DNA from: Tubiluchus corallicola
Lineage: Eukaryota; Priapulida; Priapulimorpha; Priapulimorphida; Tubiluchidae
Assembly: GCA_030141605.1 (NCBI GenBank)
Contig: JAQGDQ010000393.1
Span: 154,148-218,147, forward strand
Direction: 5' to 3'
Length of the DNA stretch: 64,000 nt
In this document: positions 25,301-36,363 of the stretch, piece after piece
Layout: each line of letters begins with the position of its first letter
Position numbering within the stretch: position 1 is the stretch's first letter
Translations under genes and position numbers: made by a program
Notes under the pieces: model-generated
The model's input: the letters and a program-made list of their open reading frames with translations, nothing else
Databases searched by the model: none
What the model was told of the DNA's origin: nothing

Positions 25301-27127
25301 TTCTGGGTTGATTCAGTTAACACTTGGCGGAAAGCAGCCCTGGCTTCCTACAATACAATATAAATAATTAAAATGATACTGCACTTTTACAATGTAATGA
25401 AAAAATTTCTTTAGTAAACTCTTCTAATAAGCCTTTTTATAGTTTTTGCTATTTGTATGCGTAGTTGCTGTAGGTCAAAGGTTAAGTGAACCTAGGGACC
25501 TTATGCCTGTAACCACATGTAAGTGAAATGGGTGAAACACGTGTATATTTTTATTATATACCACACCTGTATAGTTTTACACTAACGTACTATTTTTATC
25601 CAAAAACAGCTGGCAAAATAACAGCAGCCATCCATGCAAAATGAAATAACTGAAGTAAAAATTAATACCAAGGACTGTTACTATTACTAGGTATGGGCTG
25701 TGAGGCAATGTAAAGTGTAAACAAATCCCTTGTTTGGTTCAGATAATTAATGTTATTACAGTCACTTATCCTTCGACCTTTCATGAATCATGATCATCAT
25801 CAATCGCTGGAACTGTAAAAAGGCTTACTATACCAAAAATAACCACATACAAAATGCTTTCAAAAATCATAAACATAAAATTGTAATAGTGCAAAGTGTA
25901 CATACAGCAATATTGGGCTCATATACCTTGAATTACCTGCATTAAGTGTTGGGACTGAAATTAAAGTGAGGTGCTTTATGACCAAGGTCCAAGAAACATG
26001 TGAACATTACAGTTTTTTTATAAATATAAAAATTATAACCATTTATAAATTTTAAGTAATACCACACAAAATTAATAAAAGTAGCAATTTATATATGATG
26101 TGAAGATGGATTTACATGCATGTGATGAGAACTGTTGAATTATATTAAAATCAATCACAGTTAAAAGTTTCCTAAATTCATTTCAAGGCAAATTGCTGTT
26201 AATTTAAATTTGATGCTTATTTATCTGAACATATGTGGAAGAACCAGCTTCTAGGAATCACCATGCTTCCCTGTGCACATGTTTGTACATTTATCTGCAA
26301 TTTCTTCCGTTTCAACCCAGTTTATTTTGAAAAAAGTCAAATTCTAATCTGTTGTTTTTGTAGTTTCAGTTTATGCCTTTGTATCAATAATGTATTTCTT
26401 ATTCTTCCTTTTGGCTTGATTTATAGTTTGATAATGACCTCAGTAGCTGAAACGATCGTCACTCGATAAACATGGTATCTGAGTATAGTTTATTACAAGC
26501 ATAAGGACTGATTTCCCACAGATAACCATACCAAGTACTGGTGCGACTACTTAAAAAATGTCTCTCCACATTGTGATGGGTTCACATTCATATACATATA
26601 CACATACTATTACACATAATGAACTTAGAATAGACTGTACATAATTGAAGTACAAACATACTCACATCCAACTCTAATTCTAGTTTATTAATGGTGTCAG
26701 TGAATATATTAAGATTTTCTAACTCATCCTGCAAAGAAGGGCAAGGCTTATAAAAAAACGTTGCTATTTGACAAAAACGAAAAAGACAAATTACAACATA
26801 ATTTATATAACAGTGAAAAATATTTCGCAAATAAATAATAGTAATCGTTACATTCATTCTACGATAGCTTACAAATAATTCTTTCTCAGCTAGACTACTG
26901 TATAGTTTACTGTGACGTTCACGTAACTGGGTAATTATTATAAGACAGACTGAGATTATTATAACTGATTTTAAAAATATATTATGTTACTCAAACTCTT
27001 GAAAGAAAAAGAAATTGAGAAAACATTCCAACAAGTATACCCGAACTCTTGGATCCAAAATGTCGTCATCATCACTGCATTTTCTGGAGCTTTGTCTTCG
27101 CAACTTCACTGGTGGCAAAGAAGCCAT
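16379..27127 (-). CDS. SH3BP5: SH3BP5 family protein, complete, 7 exons
   Basis: Coding exons in order: 27127-27041, 26728-26666, 25347-25219, 23761-23600, 21823-21693, 19366-19201, 17278-16379. All splice sites are GT-AG and the frame holds, giving 545 residues (human SH3BP5 455). The N-terminal half is the conserved coiled-coil region: DDDDILDPRVRDELENLN, KARPYYDARMKAKEAQ, HGGQFDPTWQEMLNYATM, LKRSISKSRPYFETK, EDDVVAAKCNYAGALHNL and EAISEEIH. Family members bind mitochondrial JNK (SAB) or act as Rab11 exchange factors (C. elegans REI-1). The last exon encodes about 300 residues of low-complexity Ser/Pro/Glu-rich tail with one more structured patch, TFDVRTDLANIREDLVYLED, and ends in IEEFVEIALSET. 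Vertebrates have two paralogues (SH3BP5 and SH3BP5L); I cannot say which this matches better. Introns hold MITEs listed separately. Confidence 0.93.
17983..18519. mobile_element. TA-flanked MITE with repeated subterminal motif (537 bp)
   Basis: Inverted ends read CCGTATATACTCGCATATAA on both sides, flanked by TA (17981-17982 and 18520-18521). The motif GGTCGGCTTATATGCG or a near copy recurs near 18041, 18420, 18476 and 18497, as binding-site clusters near transposon ends often do. No transposase. It lies in SH3BP5 intron 6. Superfamily not assigned. Confidence 0.75.
19741..20276. mobile_element. TTAA-flanked MITE (536 bp)
   Basis: TTAA at 19737-19740 and 20277-20280 with inverted ends AGGAAAGGTCGAG (left) and AGGAAAGAACAAG (right read inward). 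Just outside, both flanks contain TTTGCATGCAAAC-like sequence. Non-autonomous; in SH3BP5 intron 5. Confidence 0.6.
21986..23165. mobile_element. Non-autonomous hAT-type element (1180 bp), 8-bp duplication
   Basis: CAGCACAT occurs exactly at 21978-21985 and 23166-23173. The left end reads AAGGGCTGTAATGA and the right end read inward TAGGCCTGCAATGA. Both ends are followed by ATCGATGCATCG-like sequence, the pattern common at hAT termini. No transposase frame survives. It fills two thirds of SH3BP5 intron 4. Confidence 0.75.
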
Positions 27128-27299
27128 GACCATGTGATTTTAGCTTGATATAATAACAATGCAGTTGCCTGATCTAAATCTATTTGCAAAATAAAAAATC
27201 GATAATTTTTACAACACACATAACGAAGATGATGATCGTGTTGATGATATGAAGACTATGAGAGTAACAATGTAAGCAACAAGCTTTGCCAACAATAGT

Positions 27300-27374
27300 T
27301 ATAGTATGCTTGAAAACACTATAGTACTGACAGTATAGTATGCTTGAAAACACTATAGTACCGACAGTATAGTA
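27300..27374. repeat. 34-bp tandem repeat next to the SH3BP5 5' end
   Basis: Two full units and a partial third of TATAGTATGCTTGAAAACAC plus ACTATAGTAC-GACAG. Each unit contains the palindrome ACTATAGT. It lies 170-250 bases upstream of the SH3BP5 start codon, where the promoter or 5'UTR is expected; any regulatory role is a guess. Confidence 0.6.
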
Positions 27375-30300
27375 AGATAATCGGGGACTGGACGTACAGC
27401 CGTTTCGGCGCCAGACACTTTGGCGCTGGCTCACTTTGGGCGCAAGTTACATGCAATGTGAATCGATCACACAAGGACAAAATTATTGTGGCACGACGTC
27501 TACTGCCTAATTATTACCACGTAAATTTTAAAACGTATAAAGTTTTTGAAAGAAAAGAAATATTTTTGTGAATGCGGTCGTTTAAAACTGGAAACAACTA
27601 GGACCTCCCCTTTCATCCAATTGATTTATTTTCTTTATGTAGGTGTGATGTGCTATGTTTTAGACTGTTCAAGCATCTGAACGACGAACTCTGCTGAAAA
27701 TCTCTAGTTGAGAGGCCCTACCGTCTACCTTTTAAAACGAAGATAACAAAACACTTTGTGACAGTGATTACTGAAGTTGAAATATGTGAGCGATATCGAT
27801 GAACTGCAGTTGAAACTTCGTGATTAGTAACTGGCAACTAAATGAATACACAAGTAAGCAAGCAAGTTTATTAAATCACATTACAATAAAAAGACTATGA
27901 AATTTGTAGTGATGTTTGATGATCTATGATGATGTTTGATTTTATATGAAATTAAAGATGTTCGTGATGGTGAGCATTTTACTGATGTTCATTACTTTGT
28001 GAGTACATTACTGATATACTTATTTATAGAACGAAAGTGGCGCTGACGGGCCACTGGCATATCAGAATCTAGTTTTTGCTGGATCACTGCTGTGTTTACC
28101 TGTTTCGAAGGCGGAATTCTTTTATTTCTGCCTGCATAATGTCTGCAACAGACGTAACGGGCACAACATGATGACACTGATACACTAGGGTAAAAATTTC
28201 TTAACGTGCAAAAATGCGCTAGAACGCAAACTGCTGGTACTGACTACTATTTTTTAATAATTTGAAAAGCTAAAATAAAATGAAAAATTTCTAACAACTG
28301 CAAACTCAGACTCGCACGTAGAAATGCCAAAAATCTTTGGCTAGGCGTGGAAATGGCATTCGTTTTTTACTTCTTAAAAGACGTCTATTAAGTGTTGAGC
28401 ACAGCAGAGCAATGGTTACGAACAGTACAACCACTAGTCCACTGGTTTGCGATTGCGAAACTCGACTCTCTCACCTATCAGAGGCGGGCACCTTTACAGG
28501 GTGCAAAGTCTATTTTTAGTAACATTGATCTTTTGGTTGTCCTTTTCCACTTTAATGTCCTTATTTGTCTTTATTCTGTATTCCATGCATTCGTTCCCTA
28601 GATTTTTGACTTCTAGCAATCCTTGTTATTCACTGTTCATTAATATATCCGAGTTCATCATTTTTTCCATTTTCCATATCTGCTGCATTTAATCATATGT
28701 TTAGTAGTATTATCATCTTACACACTGGGCATAATAACTGATCCTTAAATCCTGATCCATGGTTGCCACATAATAACAGATGTCCACATAATATTTTTAT
28801 AATATACACAAGCAGAAGGTAGCAGAAAAATACAAACACCTGCAATACTGTTTGCAGCCAGAAAAAAGGCAGCAGTTAGCGAAGGTATAAACCTAGAGTG
28901 AGCAAGAAGTCTTTGGAATTTAAGATTTTCGTGGCAATCAATTAACAGTCTTTTTATCATGTGTTGTAACTTGTAACTGCATAGTCAAGAAAACATTTTA
29001 TCTTTCCTTTAAATGGCAACTATTTATTCTTTTGAATTACCTGATAAATTTAGTTCTCTATAGCTCTGACTTACTGTATCTGCTAAAATTGGAATGCCAT
29101 TCCACCACAGCTGCTGCTATTATTATGATAGGTCAGTAATAGTTCAGAGAAAGTTAGCATGTTTCATGTGTATAGCAAAACTTGCCTCTCAAAATCTGTC
29201 TTCACATAGAGACGAAATTTTAAACTGCTGTCGATCTTGGCAGACAATTTCAATTATTGCTCACTAGACAAATTGCTCATCTTACTCTTTAATGCCAAAG
29301 TGAAAGGTTAATTAATAAGTAATACTTAGTAATTAATAATAATTCTATGTGTCTGTTCAGTAGTATGAGACTTAAGTGAAACTGTTCACCGTAGCAGGTG
29401 CTTACTCACAATAAAAAATTAGTTCATCTAGTAGAAATGCTTTTCACTTTCTGGTTATTAGTTACTCGTGTAATAGCTGGATTTGTTGGTGCATGGAAAT
29501 AATTTTGCACAGGGTTTTTGAATGAGAAAATGCTTAGTGATCATTACAAAGCATAAACAACTTCTAACTTGTGATTGCATAAGTTTTCGTATTAGGTATA
29601 TATTCGTATTACATTACATGTATATATATATATATATATGTATATATAATTATAGCAGCATTGTTTTCATCTCCAAGTCAGACTAACTAGTATACAAAAG
29701 CAACACAGATGTATTTTTGTCGGCTGAAAAACATTAGTTCTTTTATGCAAGAAAAAATAAAAAAATAAATGACTATTCTAACAAAATAACAGCATGCAAA
29801 TAATCAATAACAAAAAAGGTTCATGATTAGTACAAAGGCACATTATTAAAATACCTTTATTCTAAAATATGAATTTTTGAAACAAGTGTGTGCGCTTCTA
29901 AACAGCATTTAATGCGCACAAAAATATGCGTATGCATTTTACAAAAATAGATTAGTTTAGCAAACAAATGAAAGAAATAAAAAGTACCCAAGTTACTTTC
30001 GACATCTTTTTCCTCATGCTGCCATTTCAGTAACACTTTTGCTATTTTTAAGGCCAACTGTAATGCCAAAAAGTTATTTACACACAAACAAATTTTTTGT
30101 CTGGGATGTCTTTTTAATTTTCAATAATCATAACTGATTACTGTAAATTTACTTATACCCCATGTCATGTATAGCTTTGGGTGTGTGTAAGTAATCTTCG
30201 TTCAATACAGTTGACTTTGAAATCACAAAGCGTCACTTCACACGTTATTTCTTTTATTTGAAAACTCAGATTCCCATCTCAGAAGTCTATTTCAGAAATC

Positions 30301-31423
30301 TAACAGACTACTAGCTAAAGTGTAATAAATGCACATAATAAATATTAATCAAAAATGCATACAATTCAACTGTTAATAAACACTAGTCGATTCCAACACA
30401 AGTAATGCTCAAATATATAATCAGTAGTATATAAATTAAAAAAGACAAATCAATTAGCTTAATAATTACGAGCCCAAAATCTTTTTCCCACGAAAATTAT
30501 CAATAAATGGTAATTATACCAGATTTTAATAAATTAAAAGGGTAAAAACCAATGTCATAATTTGTGCAAATTGACGAAATGCAATATTACTAATACGACA
30601 AAATTTAAGTAGAAGTTAGATTACACACATAAAAATACTGTGAGCTAATTTGATCATTGATATAATGAAATTGGCACTTTCAATGTTATATTAATACAAA
30701 AAAAAAACAGAATATGACGCATCACTCAGTTAATAGAGGTATATCAATACAGTAAGCAAATGAGTAAAGAAATTCATCTGATAACCATTACGATATTGTT
30801 CATCTTCATCAAATTATATGAACATCAAAAACCTCTATGGGTAAACATGAAAGATAAACATTAACAATATATTTTTCAGTTAATAATACAGAAAATTCCA
30901 CTAGAACTGTCAGAGACCAGGAACCTATAAATAAAGTAGGTACAGTTCAGTTTACGTATGTGCAGTTTTAGCAATTATCAGTATTCAATCCTCAAATCAA
31001 ATTATTTAGATACTCTAAAATGACTCTAGTTATACAGCAACTACATGTCATAAACTACACTGAAAAGGATAGAAAAAGCTAAATCTAGGGTTCCCTAAAC
31101 CTATTAAAATTTGAAGCTCATAACTATCAATTTTAGTTCAAACAACTATGCATTAATTATACTAAAGTGATTGCTAAAGCTATCCACGAAACCAATTTTG
31201 ATTTTAAAGTATAAAAACAAATTAAATTTAACAGCACTACAGTAGATATAATCATATAAACTGCTTGACTGTAAAGTGAGCATAAATTAATTATAGATGA
31301 GTTCAGGAAACAACATAATAATTACAGTGATTAGCTACGTTTATGTAACTGCTGCCAAATAAATGTGGTAAGTTTTGTTACATTAAGCTCCTTTTTCAAA
31401 CTTAATACAGTATGCTGCTGAAT
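27375..31423. other. Gene-poor stretch between SH3BP5 and the DUF4139 copy A
   Basis: No exon I can support. It presumably holds the SH3BP5 promoter at its left end and the 3'UTR of the minus-strand DUF4139 gene at its right end. A short TA microsatellite lies near 29,620-29,650. Traces of sequence at 31,100-31,400 match the 3' flank of copy B (about 37,980-38,220). Confidence 0.45.
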
Positions 31424-33109
31424 TTACACGAGAAGTTGATCATGCAAAACATATGAAGTCTCAAGGACCTTTTCAGCTGGGTGTTCTACGGTATACTTTA
31501 GTACGAAGGTCTCGCTTTCACCATTCTTTATCGTGTGCACCCATTCAACATTATGGCGATGATTAATGCGGACAGCTGTCTCATGTTTGTCTTTTGGAAT
31601 TACAGGCTCCACCATCGTAACTTTGATTTTATCTTCTGTGCTTCTGGGGTACTGCTCTTCAACTGTTATTTTAATTGGCTTTGCTCTGGTATTCTTAATC
31701 GATATTTCTTGTTTATATGTCAAAGTAGACACTTTTGACCACAGTCCACTTTTCTCATGATATTTATGCTGGGGAGGGTAGGTTACTCGAATAGCTGGGT
31801 CAACACCCAAAGAGCAAGTGAATTCTTCCGAAGGACTAACAGAATTCAATTCTGATTTTGCTATGAAGTTGTTGTCCAGAAAAACATTGCATGGTCCAGC
31901 TAGTAAAGCATAAGGTGAGGTATTGGTGACGCAAGCCTTAAAATATGCATGGGCAGACTTTTTAGGAATGCACTGATATTCAAACTTTGGTTGCAGATCA
32001 ATAATAGCAATGCTAACCTTATGGGCAGTGCCATCGCAAGGTATGGTTGTGGGTCTTGCAATTTCAAATGTAGTGCTTGTAACACCTTCTTTAATATCTG
32101 TTACAGGCATATCCATAGGAACAGCCAAAGCACATTCTTCGAGTTCAATTGATCTGGAGAATTCAACATCTGCATCCTGTTTATTTCGAAATGATGATCC
32201 CATGCTAAAAAGTTGTATACCACCTTTCAGTTTAGGCCTAGATTTAGGTTTAGGTTTGAGAAAACTCAATTCATGAGTCTCTAAAGGTGGAACTGACCCT
32301 CCAATACTGGGCATAGCAGTCGACAAACACAGTGGTGCATTCACCCAATCTTCTTCAGTGTTTTGCTTAATCATTCCAAAATATAGTAATTTTAATGAAT
32401 AGTCATCACTGAATACACGGACATCATACTGTGGTGTCCACTCTGCGTTTGCAATGACATATGAAAAATGAAGAACTACTTCCCCGTCTTCAGTGGCATC
32501 TAGTAAAATGGATACTTCTCTTGCATAACGTGTAGTAACATGTGATGCTTTATTTAGATTTGCACGAGCTGCCTCCAGTTTTTCCTCAGCTTCTTGAATA
32601 GTTAACGCCGTGTCTTGAATTTGACTTTCCAACTGTTCTCTTTTCTCATTATACGTATTCATAAAATTGCCAACGCCTGTCAGCCATTCATCATCACCAA
32701 TCCACTTTTGACCCTCTTTACTTCCTGCACTTGAGACTGACTCCAACATGCCATCCCAACCAGTCTTCTGCTTTGTTAAGCGCTCTTCTTTAGCTTTAAG
32801 TGTCACAAGCTGCTTGTCTAAATTTGACACTTCAGTTTTTAACTCAGCAATTTTCTCAGTGCTTGTCGCCTCAGCATCTGTATCTGTGATTTGCCTCTCA
32901 CGATACGTTACTTCAGTAATTGAAGCTGACCCCTTTCCTTCCACCCTAAACGAATCCTTGTCTGCCAATTGTGAGATCTGCCTAATCACTACCTCATTTT
33001 CACCGGTTGTCAAAGTAGGTTTTACTATTCTGCAGACTTCTGCTCGGTCCTGGTAAACCACTACCCCTTTTACTGGGCAGTTTGGTATTTCAAACACTGG
33101 ATTTGGCAT
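31424..33109 (-). CDS. DUF4140/DUF4139 domain protein, copy A
   Basis: A single uninterrupted frame of 561 codons. The N-terminal part (about 15-115) has the DUF4140 signature with VVVYQDRAEVCR; a charged coiled-coil-like stretch follows (about 80-190); the rest (about 200-555) is DUF4139, with FSYVIANAEWTPQYDVRV and SGLWSKVSTLTYKQEI. The family includes C. elegans F37C4.5 and bacterial MuiA-like proteins; its molecular role is unknown. Just before the start codon TTCTTTTTAGCAG looks like a splice acceptor, so a 5'UTR intron is likely. Copy B (38,237-39,940) is nearly identical except in three patches: residues about 159-190, about 287-333 (32,111-32,251) and the last 15. Intact and likely functional. 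Confidence 0.85.
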   Translation of the reverse strand: MPNPVFEIPNCPVKGVVVYQDRAEVCRIVKPTLTTGENEVVIRQISQLADKDSFRVEGKGSASITEVTYRERQITDTDAEATSTEKIAELKTEVSNLDKQLVTLKAKEERLTKQKTGWDGMLESVSSAGSKEGQKWIGDDEWLTGVGNFMNTYNEKREQLESQIQDTALTIQEAEEKLEAARANLNKASHVTTRYAREVSILLDATEDGEVVLHFSYVIANAEWTPQYDVRVFSDDYSLKLLYFGMIKQNTEEDWVNAPLCLSTAMPSIGGSVPPLETHELSFLKPKPKSRPKLKGGIQLFSMGSSFRNKQDADVEFSRSIELEECALAVPMDMPVTDIKEGVTSTTFEIARPTTIPCDGTAHKVSIAIIDLQPKFEYQCIPKKSAHAYFKACVTNTSPYALLAGPCNVFLDNNFIAKSELNSVSPSEEFTCSLGVDPAIRVTYPPQHKYHEKSGLWSKVSTLTYKQEISIKNTRAKPIKITVEEQYPRSTEDKIKVTMVEPVIPKDKHETAVRINHRHNVEWVHTIKNGESETFVLKYTVEHPAEKVLETSYVLHDQLLV

Positions 33110-33224
33110 GATGAACCACTAGCCTGCTAAAAAGAATATATCTATGTAGCATGTATGCATATTATAATGATTATCAATTGGCGATTTGGATTATATTCGA
33201 ATAATAAATTAACATTAAATTTGG

Positions 33225-34210
33225 TTTAAACATAATTTATTGAAGGTATAACATATAGGTTTGCAACAGACAGTTTTACAACTGATATATGTTCTCCCCT
33301 AGTGGGAGCGAACGTTAGACAGATGCAGAACAATGGTGACCACAATGTACAAAAAATGTTACAATCAATATAAGCACTAATATGTAACAAGAATAACAAA
33401 CTTAATACTATTTAAAGTGCTAGGTGTTTGAAATAAAAGACTGCACTAAAACAAAAATTCGAGTGTTCACAGAATTATCTAGGGTATGGTTCACTTGCAG
33501 GAACAAACATGCAAGTTCATTTGTTGCAAGACTGTAAACATTGATGTTAAAAGCTGAAAAAGAGTGCAGAGATTTGTAAAGAAGTCTGGCCTGATGGTAA
33601 AGAGGGCAGCTAATTAAGTAATGACCGATTGTTTCATAAGTAGAACCACATTGACAATTGGGTGACACTAGCGATACATCATTTTTTACATTTTCCGAAG
33701 TACAAATCATATTTAAGTTGACAAAAACCAACTCTCATTCTAGTATGGTGTACAGATGAATTTCGAGTAATACTTGAAAAGTAAGCAGGCCGCTTATTAA
33801 AACGCATGTGATTCTTTAGTCGAGATTTAAAGATGTTTAAAGAGTTAGAGTTGCGGATATCAAGAGGTAAACTATTCCAGCACTTAACCGAGGCAGGAAA
33901 AAAGAATTAGCAAAGGCAGTTGAGTGACATGTGTAATTAGAAAAGCTTTCATTATTATGGACTGGATACAATGTAATATCCCTTACAGGTGGAGGCAAAA
34001 TATTAAAAAGGTAGTGGGGGCTAAGTGATTCACGATTTTATAAAAGACACATAAACGGAAATATTGGAAGTGCTTAGAAAAGGGGTCCAGTCCTGCTTCA
34101 AACAAAAGATTTGAATGATTGGAACCTGACATAGCACCGGTACATATGCGTGCAGCACTCAACTGAATATTATCAAGCAGGATTAAATTTGCAAATAAAA
34201 ATTTAAAACA
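33225..34210 (-). pseudogene. Decayed non-LTR retrotransposon (LINE), RT C-terminal part and tail
   Basis: Read on the minus strand with at least two frame changes it gives LDNIQLSAARICTGAMSGSN, then FPASVKCWNSLPLDIRN, FKSRLKNHMRFNKRP, HHTRMRVG and finally a zinc-knuckle-like CQCGSTYETIGHYLISCPLY. These are the usual sequences following the RT domain of LINEs. A hairpin (CTCCC/GGGAG, 33,294-33,308) and an AATAAA (33,236-33,241 on this strand) mark the 3' end. The 5' part, including the RT core, is missing. It lies between the two DUF4139 genes. Confidence 0.8.
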
Positions 34211-34389
34211 AAATAGTAATAGATGAACTGTCTTTTAAATACTAGTTTCTGAATTCCAAACTTGTCTCCTGTAAGTGTTCTCTTGAAGCAAAGTTAAGCT
34301 AGGCTTATGATCATCCAAGATTCGAGTATAGTTCCTATCCTAGCCTTCTTAAACAAATTCAAATGTTTATAATTATGATCAATTTCATT

Positions 34390-35583
34390 TTCTCTTGACA
34401 GTGTGGACTGTTATTTCCAGTGATAGACCCCTATGATATTAAAAGGTGGTGTAAATTTTGCGCTGCTTGTGCTTGAAGGAAGCCTGGAAAAGCTCCTAAG
34501 AGGGGAAAGCTTCAACAACAAATGCCTACAGGTCCATTTGAATGTATAGCAATTGATATACTTGGCCTCTTGGAAGAAATTTTCAAGAAAAATAAAGTAA
34601 TCATGGTTGTATGTGATTATTTTACCAAGTGGGTGGAAGCATATGCACTTCCTAACCACGAGGCTTGCACTGTGGCAGATAAACTTGTAACAGAATTTAT
34701 CTGTAGGTATGGCGTGCCTTACTGATCAAGGAACCGACTGTGAATCAAGTTGTTTAAAGGTGTTTGTAAAGTTCTTCAAATTGAGAAAACTCGTACAACA
34801 GTTTACCACCCTCAGTCAGATGGTCTTGCTGAAAGGTTTAATAAAACCTTACAACAAATGTTAGCTATATTTGTAAATAAGGGATGACTGGGATGACCAT
34901 TTGCCATACGTCCTAATGGCTTATGGAGCCACAGCTCACGCATCTATGGGCTGCTCTCCCAACCTAATGATGTTTGGGAGGCAGAACAATATACCCTTAG
35001 ATATTATGGTAGGGTCACCTCCACAGCCAGAGAGGCCAACTCACTGTCCTCATGAATATGTAGAGTGGACTAAGGATGTGTTAAAAGAAGCACATGAGTT
35101 TGACTGCAATTCTCTCTGCAAAGCAGCAGAGAGACAGAAAAGAAATTATGACACCAATGTCAAGTCCAAGCAGACTAAAGAAGGTGATTGGGTATGGTAT
35201 TTTTATCCATCAGCACTCAGCAGAAAGTTAGACCAAGGGTGGCAAGGTCCATATCTTGTTTTAACCAAGATTAATGGTGTTACATATAAAATTCAAAAAG
35301 ATCCTAAATCAAATCCCAAAGTTGTTCATATAGATTATTTAAAGCCATATTTTGGTGATAAAACACCTATGGATTGGACCACATTAAGCAATGTGTCCGC
35401 GGACCATGCAGAGTTAGAAGCAGAAGAAAATGTGTCATTTTTGGGAGAAGATTGTATGAGAAGGAGCAGCTATGCAAACTTGAAGAAGCTACAGTTTATG
35501 ATTCTGCTTCTGGCTTTGAAACAGAAACCCAGCTTCGCAGAGGTGCTAGAGTGAGAAAACCACCTATCCAACTAGACTTGTAA
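34390..35583 (+). pseudogene. Decayed Ty3/gypsy retrotransposon, integrase region
   Basis: The series starts with a zinc-binding-like WCKFCAACA broken by a stop, then the integrase core: FECIAIDILG (first Asp), VVCDYFTKWVEAYALPN, a damaged DQGT patch near 34,725 (second Asp), YHPQSDGLAERFNKTL (catalytic Glu) and MAYGATAHASMGCSPNLMMF. The C-terminus has GPYLVLTKINGVTYKI, the GPY/F module, and VVHIDYLKPYF. At least one in-frame stop and several frameshifts break it, while 34,901-35,554 is still open. No RT or RNase H, and I found no LTRs, so this is a fragment. Confidence 0.85.
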
Positions 35584-35748
35584 GTCATCATGAAAATCTG
35601 CCCTGGGCAAGGCATTAGACTGCATCTATCCACACTAGTAGGGCACTGTTGCTCTGAAAATGGCTCTTCTGGTGGCATCAGAGACTTTAATATATAGTGC
35701 ACAGAAACACTGGAAAACATAAATCTTAATCTTTTTTTATTTTGTTTC

Positions 35749-36363
35749 AGATGAATACACCCACCCAAACATCACGATTCAAATGCAACAAATGCACTTT
35801 TAATGGAGGATCGTTACAAGCAATGTCTCGACATTGGAAGCAATGTCATGCTGGTCAGGTGATGCACCAGAGATGGCCGTTAATTGGAACAGCTGAACTA
35901 ATGCTACGGAATCGGAAGAGAGTATATGGAATTGCAGAAGCAGGTGATGGAGGAAATACATAATATGTTGGCTCCTGTGTACCCAAGACCCATCCCAAAA
36001 CCACCAGTGGCAGAGAAAAGCACTACTAGTGTGGAATCTTTGAGTTATACCAAACCCACTGCTGATTCCAACAGGGATAAGTCACCATGTAAAAACAGAA
36101 CCAAGAGAAAAAGGTCTTCCAAAGAGCGATTGGGTAAAGAAAGTTCCCCGATCAATGTGAAAATAACAAAGGTGGGACAAGCTTCTTCTGATGTAGTGGC
36201 AACTGAAGTCGCCACCCAAACTCCTTTGGACGAGAAGAAATCTATTAGTCTGCTAGGAAAGAGATGCACTAAACATCTTTCATCTTTATGCATTTTTATT
36301 CTACCTCGTGTATTCAGCATTAAGAAAAGAAGGTGCAATAGTGTGTTAAAGTTACTTTGTTAA
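35749..36363 (+). pseudogene. C2H2-like ORF after the gypsy integrase, frameshifted
   Basis: An acceptor-like TTTTATTTTGTTTCAG immediately precedes ATGAATACACCC. The first frame encodes a C2H2-like finger, FKCNKCTFNGGSL followed by SRHWKQCH. A second frame (from 35,926) continues with MELQKQVMEEIHNML and a long basic Ser/Lys-rich tail containing KNRTKRKRSSKERLG. The two overlap, so one frame change separates them. Position and strand suggest it belongs to the gypsy element as an extra 3' ORF, possibly expressed by splicing. The alternative is a separate captured gene. Function unknown. Confidence 0.45.

Noticed and set aside
31535-33056. Several plus-strand ORFs opposite DUF4139 copy A, repeated opposite copy B
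   Set aside because: Antisense shadows; they are conserved between copies only because the sense genes are.
34411-34659. Minus-strand ORF of 82 codons
   Set aside because: It is the complement of the gypsy integrase region.
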